A stretch of DNA of 64,000 nucleotides from Posidonia oceanica (Eukaryota > Streptophyta > Magnoliopsida > Alismatales > Posidoniaceae): contig JAZBRS010000035.1 of the NCBI GenBank assembly GCA_037176725.1, positions 50,168,001 through 50,232,000 of the forward strand, in the 5' to 3' direction. The notes below the pieces were generated by a model that saw only the letters and a list, made by a program, of their open reading frames with translations, did not search any database and was not told the origin of the DNA. Positions 55,694 to 64,000 of the stretch are shown here, piece by piece (position 1 is the first letter of the stretch; the number at the start of each line of letters is the position of its first letter). Made by a program: the position numbers and the translations under genes.

Positions 55694-58600
55694 TGTTGAC
55701 ACCCCATTTCGACAAGGCTGAATTGGAAGGTCTCTCTGGTGGCTAGGAAAAAAACCAAAATTACGCCTTTCTCTCCACCCTTCCTTTCAAATCAAAACTC
55801 CACCTCAAACCCCAAAACCAAACCTAGAACCACACCCATTTTCTAACTCAGAAAATCACCCCAAAACCCTCTCAAAACCTTACCATGAAACCATCCAAGA
55901 CCTTACCCTAAAACCATCCAAACCCAAGTCCAAATCCACACCTCTCCCTCTCTCTTTCCCTCCAAAACAAGCCCAAACTCAACCTAGGATTACACCCCTT
56001 TCCTGAACCCAAAAACTAACCAAAAACCATAGGAAAATTCACCATCTCTGACTCAACAAACCCACCAAAAATCCTAGAAACTTTCAAACCAAAGCCAAAC
56101 CTAAAAACCCTAGGAAACTTAGGCAAAACTACCCCTTTTCTACACCTTAAAACCCTTCCAAAACTTTATCAAAACCAACCCAAAACCCTAGGTCGCACAC
56201 TAGAGACCTTAGACTACACACCCACCAAATTTCACTCCTTTTTGAAACCTCTAAGACCTCCATTTACCCAAATTATCCTTTTCTCTCTCCTGGATTATTC
56301 TTTTCTCTCTCCTCTCTCTCTCCTGATTATCATCCTTCTTTTCACCTGCTTTTCTCCCTCTTTTTTGTCTGGCTGTGGGCCCCCCTTGTACTTCCATCTG
56401 TTCTCAACCTTATTCCTATTTTTATCTTATTTTTACCATTTTCTTTGATTTTCAAAAAATTACTTTCCTTCAACTCCTCTCTTTCTTATTTATTCCTCCA
56501 TTTCTCCCTTTTCCTCTCCTTTCCAATTTCCTCCTCTCTTCTCTTACTAATCATTTAAAAACCTTTGAAAACCTTTAAAACCTCTAAAACAAAAGAAAAA
56601 CAAATCAAAATCCTAAAAAAGAAGTAATTAAAAACTTGAACAGACAATAAAAAACAAGAACCTAACTAAATCCAATTAAAAAAGGAAATTGAGAATGTAA
56701 TCTAAAAAATGCAAAACAAACAAAAAGAAAATGCTATAAAATCAAAGAAAAACCAAGATATAATCAAAACAAGGTAGAGTAAAAACCCTACTAAAAACAA
56801 CCAAAAAAAAACGAACCCTAAAAAAGAAGAAAGCAATTAAGAGCATTAAGACAAGTAATTAATTAAAGAACACTTAACAAATCTAAAAGCAAACAATCAA
56901 AAATTTAAAAACACTTAATTAAACAAGAAAAACTTAACTAAAAAATATTAAAAGAATTCAACAAACAAAATCAAATTTAAAACAAGACTTAAACAAAACC
57001 CTAAAAAAGATTAAAATCAAAGGCTAAAACTCACCCTAATTAATTTAAAAACAATCTTTAAAAAGCCTAATAAAAAATCCCAAAGACTTAACAAGAAAAA
57101 CATAACTAAAAGACAATTTAAAAACTTAACAAACATTTAAACAAAATCAAAAACCATTTAAAGAAAACTCAAAATCCTAATCAAAACTAAAACTCTTTAA
57201 TCCTAATTAACTAATTAAAAACAATCATTCAAAAAACCTAATTAAAATCCTAACCTAAACACAACCATCCTAAAAACTCTTCCCATCCTTTTCTATTTTT
57301 ATTTTATTTTTATTTTTATTTCCTTCTTTCTTTTCTACCTTTCTTTTCCATTTCTTTTTCCTCTCTTCCTTTTGGTCCAAGCCCACAACCCATTCCTCCC
57401 TTTCCCCTTCATTTTCTTTTTTTTTTCTTCTTCTCTACTGTGCAGCCCACGGCCCACGGCCCATGCACCTTCCCCTCCTCTTTCCCTCCTTCTCTTCTTC
57501 TTCTTCTTCTTCCATTCTTCTCCCTCTCTCTCAACCTGCAAACGACAACACCACTCCCTCATTGGTTTTTTTTTTCAAACCTTCACCTGACAGCCACCTT
57601 GACTTCCCAGCACTCCCCACTACCCACGACCTCCATCACCACCTTGCCCTGTGGCCTGAAATCAAGGACAAAGACCCATGCCCTCTCCCATTGACCATTG
57701 AAACCATCAGGCTTTGAAGGAACAAAAACTGAGATTTTGGATCCAAAAAAGGGGTTCGGCTTACACACCTGAAAACACCAAGTCTCCAGCTCTCTCACCC
57801 TTCTTCCAGAACCCAAAAACACCCTGAATCCTTCCCGAAATCGACCTCCAAAGCCTTCAGCACCCAACACCTTCCAGACCGACCATCTCCATTGAAAATC
57901 CACCACCACGAGCCTCCTAAAATCCCAGGACCTTGCCATCAGACTCACCAAGCAACCACCTTCCCGAGCCACCCAAAATCGCATCCTGAAACCTCCCACA
58001 CTCCTCACAATCCACTACAAACACTTGGGTCCCTTTTTTGCCCAAAAACTTCAAACCTCCATAACTTCCTCCACACTCAGTGGAATCCACTTCCGTTTCC
58101 TCCCACGCACTCCCCAGACAACCACCTAGCTGCCCGTACCCTTGGCTCGGCTTGGAACGCCGCACAACGCCGCATCCACCTCGGCCTCCACAGGCGGAGC
58201 TTTGCTGAACCAGATCTCGCCCCGGGCTGTAGAACGCGCTCCCGATTGCTCCGTCATCTTCCTTGGACCTCCGGTGACGCCCCCGAACCTCTCCTGCACC
58301 AGCAACCGCCGCCCTCCGCCGTCCCCACTTCCCTCCGGCCGGCCGAAATCCTCCTGGATGGGTGGCCTCCTCCAGCGCGCGTGAGGGGTGAAGCAAGCCT
58401 CCACCGGATTCTCCTCTTCTCCCTCTTGCTCCTCGGCCTTTCCCTGAGGGTTTTCATCGCCTGTGCCGCCCGCACGACCTCGCCGAAGTCATCATCTTCT
58501 CCGGTGCCGGCCACCCCCGCAGCAGCCGTCGCGCGCCGTCCGGTCGCCCCACGCTCCGCCGCAAGCCTCCGCAGCCTCCGTCGCACCCCGCCGCTCACTC

Positions 58601-59852
58601 CCCACGCTCTGCCGCCCAGCATCGCCCCTTCTCCGCCGGTCCAGACCAACCGCCGGCGAACCTCCGGCCGTCTTCCCCACTGTAAGTCCACTGTTTCGTT
58701 TTTTTTTTCAGTAACATTAGCTTAATTTACTTGCATTGCATTCATGTCATATTAAGTTTTTAATATTGCGTTTAGGTCCTGATCAGTTAAGATTTGTGTT
58801 ATGCTGATTTAAAATCATGTTAAATTGCAATAAATGTCCACATTCTTGCATATTTGCACTGTCATCCACTTATAGTTCATGTTCTTTAGTTGCCTTTTAA
58901 TTAAAGTCCTGCATGTTTCTTTTATTGCATGATGGTCCTTTGTTGTTGTGATCCTAGTTGTACTACTTTAAATTTAGTCCAGTAAGTTGCCATATTTGCA
59001 TATCAGTCCAATCTTGGTTCAACATGGCTTGCTATGCTTTATTGTTTGCCCCAGCATGTTTTTATTTTTGCAATTAGGTCCTTTAGATGTTAAATGCCAT
59101 TTAAATGCTTGCTGTTATCTTATTAAATTGCTGTTAAGTCCTGATCTTTGCATTATTTGCATGTTGGTCCCTTGATCTGTTATCATGCATTCTGCTTGCA
59201 TCCTTCATTCACTGCATTGCATGCTTAGCTCTTGCTTCCTGATTTTGCACATAGGTCCTCTGCATCATGCATGGCATGTATTTAGCTCGCATTTTCCTTA
59301 CAAAATTGCATTTCAACCCCTGCATGTTTTAAAATTGCATATAGATCCTCCATATGATTGCAAAGCCTATTCTAGTGCATGTTTACCTTATTAGGTTGCA
59401 TTTTGAACCCTACATCTTGCAAAATTACATCCAGACCCCTACGCTTTCAAAAATCTTGCATAAAAGGCCTCGAACTTTTCAAAATCTTTGCATTTGGACC
59501 CCTATTCTTTCAAAAATTGCATTTAAGTCCCTAATTTTCTGAAAAATTATCCTTAGGTCTTTTCTTGCATTTTGCATGCATTGCACTCATGCGTTCTTGC
59601 ATTTTTGCATTCCTTGCACACACTTCAGTGTCTTTAGCTCCCATTCACAGGGGAGGACCTGTTTGCACACCCCTAGGACCTCCTGTACACTTAGATCTAT
59701 TCTTCTCCCCTGTTCTGGCCCCTCTGCCTTGGAGCTGCGATATCTTCCGATCCGGCCGTTGGATCTTCTCAACCAAGCTGCCTGGACGACCCCGGCGGAG
59801 CGCTCTTCAGCATGGACCAAACAGATCTCAGATCAAGCTTCAGATTTCCCAA

Positions 59853-60179
59853 GTAAGTCCTCCTGAACCCCTGCACAGCACTCATTTGCATACCATTTGC
59901 ATTGCATGCATCGTTTTCGCTTTCTGTTTCCTCGAACATGTAGAACAGGACTTCCTCCTCTTATCTATCAGCTCTGCTCCCCTTTTTCGCGTATTCCCAG
60001 GTGCTTTGTGTTGTGTTTCCCCTGGATTCACCACTAATTACAACTTTCTTTCCCCTTTTTCACGATCTGATCGCACTGCGAGCTTTGGGCAGCGTGCGAG
60101 AAGTATCGTGGGACGGTTTAGTGGGAAACTGTTGCAAAATGGAGGTAATCCTTCCACTTGCTTATTCTCCCCATTATAG
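59853..60179 (+). other. Predicted intron within the LTR of element E
   Basis: Donor CCCAA|GTAAGTCC (the base before GT is A, not G) and acceptor CCCCATTATAG|GTCTTCAC bound 327 bp. The stem-loop CACGAT...ATCGTG is at 60061-60110. Confidence 0.45.
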
Positions 60180-60319
60180 GTCTTCACACCTACTCTGCGT
60201 GGCCCTCAAACAGTGTCTGTTCTCACACATGCACTGTTTGCTTCTCCTTTCGCTTTTCTTATCCTCTCTCTTTGCATTTGCATCTGCATGGTTTTGCCGA
60301 GGTTTTATTCCGTCGCTTT

Positions 60320-60625
60320 TGGCACCGTTTTGCGTGCCACTTTGCTTTCTCGCGCTGTTTTGCGTGCCTGCTTTGCTTTTGGCACCGTTTCGCGTGCCCG
60401 CTTTGCTTTTGGCACCGTTTTGCGTGCCCGCTTCGCTTTTGGCACCGTTTCGCGTGCCTGCTTCGCTTTTGGCACCGTTTCGCCTGCCCGCTTCGCTTTT
60501 GGCACGTTTTTGCGTGCCCGGCTCGCTTTTGGCACCGTTTTGTGTGCCCGCCTTGCCTTTTGCACCGTTTTGCGTGTCGATCTTGTTTTCTTGCACCGTT
60601 TTGCGTGCCGCCCTCATTTCTTGCA
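60320..60625 (+). repeat. 30-bp minisatellite of the E LTR, about 10 copies
   Basis: The landmark GCGTGCC (with single-base variants) falls at 60332, 60362, 60392, 60422, 60452, 60482, 60512, 60542, 60572 and 60603, an almost exact 30-bp period. Units contain GCTTTGCTTTTGGCACCGTT. Related, less regular units occur in L1. Confidence 0.96.
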
Positions 60626-61264
60626 TTATCTCGCGTGCTTTACTTCGATTTCTCTTGCATGTCGCTTGCATTGCTTGGTTTTACCGTCGTTTTGCTTTTT
60701 CGCTTGCATTTGCATGTAGGGCAGTGATGCTTACTGCCTGGAGTTCTCACGAGCCAGGTTTTGCCCTGTTCGGAACACTGACAGCGTTGCTGAGCACTTA
60801 GACTGCACGTTTACTTTCCTGCATTGCTTCCCACCACTTAGAGCACACCTTTAAGCATTCATTGGCATTTAGGCATTCAAACCTGCATTTTCCTGCGTAT
60901 GCGAGCGTAAGCCTAGAAAGACCGATTCTCGGGCGTGTCGGGGGTGCCTAACACCTTCCCCGCGCGTAACAGGAGTCCTTGCCCAGTCTTTTGGCCCGCA
61001 ATGACCTTATCGCCCTTATCCTAGGCATGAGTCATCTCATTTGCATTTGTTTTCCTTTGCATTGCTTTGCTTTGCATTTCTTGCTTGGTTTTGCGTGTTA
61101 ATTCGCACATTTCCCTCGATTTTCCTTGTCTCCCGATAATAGACACGGTGGCGACTCTGAATTGTCTTATCTTTTCTCCTCTGTTTTAAGTGTTTTCGAG
61201 TTGAGCCCTCCTCCTCGAACATCGCCGCTAATAGTAAGCCTGATTCTGATTGGGATTACTACAG

Positions 61265-61283
61265 TGGCGACTCCGCTAGGGAT
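61265..61283 (+). other. Primer-binding site of element E
   Basis: TGGCGACTCCGCTAGGGAT follows the LTR end after one base, as in element B. Confidence 0.78.
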
Positions 61284-62601
61284 GCTAGACTCTGGCTTTC
61301 GCCTTTGTTTTCGCTCGCTTGGGATTTGCTTTCTTTGTTTGCCTTTTGCGCCTTCTTTGCCTATTTTGCTTGCTCTTCTGTGCAAACTCCTAGCGAGTCG
61401 CCTCATGGCTACTTTGCTTAGGTTTTGCACTTGCCTCGTCTGCTTCGCCGTGGCGTTCGCTTTGCCTTGCTCTGCTTTGTCTCTATTGCTTGTTTACCTG
61501 CTTATTTCTTTGCTTCTGCTCTTACCTGCTTTAATGCTTACTTGTCTTTATCTTTCTTTATCTATCTGCTTATTACTGCTTCATTTCTTGCACGAAGCAT
61601 GTCTACATACTTGTTTGGCAACAATGCATGCTTTTTGAATGATGAATGCTTTTCTTACACGTTTGCTATGTCACTACGCACGCACATGCCTTGCATATAT
61701 GCCTTTTGACATGATGAATGCTTTTTCTTCACTATCATGCTCACGAACACTCGCACATGCCATGCACTTGCCTTTTGCCGTGTTGTATGCTGATTGCCTG
61801 CCATATTTGACTGATTTTCTTCCCTTACGCACATGCCATGCCTAGGATAGTAGAGACTTGTCCGCTCTCCCCGTGGTTAACTAAAAATGGCAAGTAAAAA
61901 GAACTTCTAGGAGCAACTAGAGACTTCAAACAATCCTTCACCCCCTTGGGTTAATAAAATGCGCAAGATAAAAAACTTTAATCATTTGCATAAGCATCAT
62001 ATAGGGCATGCATCTTCTCATCTGAGTCTACCAATTAGTTTGCGAAGGATAGTCCCGACCTCTTGTTCCACTGCTTTGGGCATGGCGCAAGTCAGTCGGT
62101 CTGTCCCCCCTTTTTGTTCAGGGGTCGTGTCGGTGTTAGTAGAGGGTACCACCCACGCCTCGGCGGGGTCGAGGCCACCAACGCACCACCCTGTCATTAC
62201 CTGAGCTCTAGGCCAAGAGTTAGGCAGGGAACCCACTTTTCTGACCTGAGTCGGTGACCCGTACACCCAGGGATACCCGAAGTAGATCACCTGCTAAGAT
62301 ACACTAGGTAAGTAAGGGGGCATACTAGAAAGCAGACATATCATTCATGCCATCTAATTTAACTCATTTGCATCTGTCTTTCAGTTTCTAATTCCTGTTT
62401 CCTTCTGTTTGTGTCAGCAGCGATCGGTAAGCGAGTTCCCCTTGCTGGAGCTTGAGTACCGACCCTTTCTGACACCCCTGTTGCGACCTTGTTCGCGACC
62501 ATTCCCCTTCGGAGCTATCCGCCTTTGCGACGATAGCTCCTATTAGGAATCGCCGATTGCATACCCGTCGCAGCCCTATTCTCACGCGCTCTAGGTCAGC
62601 A
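61284..62601 (+). other. Untranslated leader of element E
   Basis: Open frames here (for example 61126-61638) are Leu/Cys/Ser-rich and overlap LTR and leader; I do not accept them as genes. The conserved segment 62020-62330 contains CTTGT/GCAAG (62062-62066, 62087-62091) and CCCC...GGGG (about 62107-62124), then GTGTTAGTAGAGGGTACCAC. Confidence 0.65.
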
Positions 62602-63183
62602 ATGGCCCAGTACGTCAGTGAGCCTCTTTTTACTCCTATCACGGAGGGTGTTTCCGTTCTGGCCCCTCCGGTTGCTCCTTCTGTCCCCGTTGTTCCCCCT
62701 CCGATGCCAGGGTTTCCTCCCCTGACGCCTCTAGGATCTCAGTATGTCCCGGGATAGTGGCAAGCATCTCTCCCTCCGGATCCGGTCGCCGAGTCTATCT
62801 TGATGACCGTTACTCGCGCTTCGGAGACGGCATTGCCCCCTCCGTCCCAGGGATACGTCGCCTTTGACATCCCTCCTACCGCTGCTGCGACCTTTACTGT
62901 AGAACCCTTTCCTCCCGGACAGTCTGTGTCCGTGCCATTCACTTCTCAACCTTCGCCGGCACTGCACTTCAGCGTTCTCGCTGCTGAGACGCCTGAGGCG
63001 CAGTACCAGCACCTGATGGAGCTTGCCCAGAGACTACAGGGCATGGCTTTATTGGTTCGTCCTCCCTGTGCTGCTGTCATTCCAGAGATTCCATTGAGGC
63101 CAGTTCCTGCATTTCATGCATCTACCTCTACACCTCCGCCTCGACCATCGTCTCAACTGCTCACGGTTCCGACGATGGGGGCC
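62602..63183 (+). pseudogene. gag of element E, N-terminal part
   Basis: The ATG at 62602 starts MAQYVSEPLF, followed by a Pro/Val/Thr-rich segment. TAG at 62755 stands where element B has CAG in the phrase GQWQAPSDPVAE. The frame then stays open to the L6 insertion, with ELAQRLQGMAL near 63027-63057; at the matching place B has TAG for the Gln of AQRL. The capsid part is cut off. It would have encoded the matrix side of gag. Confidence 0.85.
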
Positions 63184-64000
63184 TGTAGTAATCCCGGTGT
63201 TCGGATCGTCCATGCACGTTGCCAAAGCTCGCGTGCACCGATCGGAATCAGGCTCACTATAAGCGGCTATGTCCAAGAAGGAAGACCTAACTCGAAAACA
63301 TTTAAAAGAGGGAAAAAAGGAAAGAAAAGAAGAAGATAAGACAAAATCGGAGTCGCCACCAAGTCTATTAAATCGGAAGACGAGGAAAACCGGGGAAATG
63401 CGCGAATAATCACGCAAAACCAAGCAAAAGATGCAAAGCAAAGCAATGCAAAAGAAATAAGATGCAAATGAATGCAAATGATGTGACTCATGCCTAGGAC
63501 AAGGGCAATATGGTCATTGCGGGCCAAGAGAGGGTAAGGACTCCTGTTACGCGCGGGGAAGGTGTTAGGCACCCCCGACACGCCCGAGAATCGGTCTTTC
63601 TAGGCTTACGCTCGCATATGCAGGGAAATGCAGACTTTGAATGCCTAAGTGCCAATGAATGCCTGTCTAAATGCTCAAAGGTGTGCTCTAAGTGATGAGA
63701 GACGATGCAAGGAAGTAAACGTGCAATCTAAGCGCTCAGCAACGCTGTCTGTGTTCCAAACCGGGCGGAACCTGGCTCGTGAGAACTCCGGACAGTAAGC
63801 ATCATCGCCCTATATGCAAATGTAGGCGAAAAAGCGGAACAGCGAGAAAACCATGCAATGCAATCGACATGCAAGGGAAAACGGCGTAAAACAGTGCGAG
63901 GAACGAAACCAAGTATGTAAAAAGACGCGAGAACAGGGTCGACATGCAAAATGGGGCAAGAAATGGAACAAGAACGCAAAACCGTGCGAGAAAACGAAAG
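63184..64000 (-). mobile_element. LTR L6 in opposite orientation, 3' end (runs off window)
   Basis: Read on the minus strand, this is the end of a Tat-type LTR: the CGTAAGCCTAGAAAGACCG and GGGGGTGCCTAACACC blocks (about 63549-63610), a PBS-like GGTGGCGACTCC (63351-63362), the GAGCTTTGG stem-loop (63204-63245) and the terminus CCGGGATTACTACA at 63184. It interrupts gag of element E. The flanking five bases are GGGCC. Because the other end lies outside the window, a solo LTR and a full element cannot be told apart. Confidence 0.9.

Larger units (their letters stand above)
55694..61263 (+). mobile_element. 5' LTR of element E, 5.6 kb
   Basis: The LTR begins TGTTGACACCCC and ends GATTACTACA, one base before the PBS. 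It parallels solo LTR L1 along its length: A/C-rich tract (55740-57250), CT-rich part (57260-57540), GC-rich core (58080-58690), GGTCC-phrase array (58740-59560), splice-like signals, 30-bp minisatellite, hairpin block (60718-60760), CGGGGGTGCCTAACACC (about 60939) and PBS-like GGTGGCGACTCT (61147-61158). Confidence 0.93.
55694..63183 (+). mobile_element. Tat-type element E (5' LTR, leader, start of gag)
   Basis: A full 5' LTR is followed at once by a PBS, a leader and an almost uninterrupted gag start. Element E lies in element C and is itself interrupted at 63184 by the opposite-strand LTR L6; its remaining part is outside the window. With only one in-frame stop in about 580 bp of gag it appears less decayed than B and C. 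Confidence 0.88.

Noticed and set aside
57892..58725. 277-codon plus-strand frame in the E LTR
   Set aside because: Pro/Ser/Arg-rich translation of LTR sequence with no domain and no matching frame in L1.
60320..60625. 30-bp direct repeats resembling a CRISPR array
   Set aside because: Units are contiguous without unique spacers, the context is a plant LTR, and no cas-like gene is present.
60174..60671. Minus-strand frame of 165 codons, Lys/Ala-rich
   Set aside because: It is the shadow of the 30-bp minisatellite; a similar shadow occurs at 12007-12388 and 44640-44909.

Overview
The window looks like intergenic DNA from a repeat-rich flowering plant. I see no host gene; nearly everything belongs to nested, mostly broken LTR retrotransposons of the Ty3/Gypsy superfamily. 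The plant assignment rests on a Tekay/Del-like chromovirus, Tat/Ogre-type elements with giant LTRs and two RNase H domains, interstitial CCCTAAA telomere-type motifs and a tRNA-derived SINE. The sequence alone does not allow a genus call. || Layout, left to right. 1-2433: unresolved flank with LTR-like pieces and a palindrome cluster. 2434-6420 (minus): element A, a decayed chromovirus retaining protease, RT, RNase H, integrase and chromodomain tail. 6421-26073 (plus): element L0, a Tat-type element with LTR promoter, gag, two retropepsin-like domains and a G-patch, interrupted by two solo LTRs, L1 (7378-13014) and L2 (14201-19989), each with a perfect 5-bp target duplication. 26074-45553: element B, the most complete (19.5 kb): truncated 5' LTR, PBS, gag, protease, G-patch, RT, RNase H, second RNase H, integrase, then an extra DUF7745/plant-mobile-domain-like ORF, a 147-bp satellite-like array, PPT and 3' LTR. 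45554-55693: element C (LTR tail, PBS, leader, gag), split by solo LTR L4 (49418-55389), which itself carries a SINE. 55694-63183: element E (complete 5' LTR, PBS, leader, gag start). 63184-64000: the end of an LTR in the opposite orientation (L6). || The LTRs L1, L2, L4 and E share a modular plan: start TGTTGAC/TGTAGACACCCC, an A/C-rich tract, a CT-rich tract, a GC-rich core, an array of GCATTTAGGTCC-type phrases, a block with consensus splice signals, a minisatellite whose period differs between LTRs (20, 30, about 40 or 91 bp), a conserved hairpin block, and an end of type ...TACTACA. Homologous gag genes in B, C and E show reciprocal CAG/TAG differences, so inactivation has run largely through C-to-T change at CAG codons. 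|| Inferred order of events: A is oldest; L0 inserted into it; solo LTRs L1 and L2 entered L0; a deletion fused L0 to element B; L4 and E inserted into C; L6 inserted into E. The points most worth a second look are the DUF7745-like gene and 147-bp array in B, recurrent RNA hairpins with compensatory changes, the palindromic GCGTCCAACGTTGGACGC modules, tandem protease domains in L0, an LTR-internal intron signature, and a SINE with inverted tRNA-like heads.
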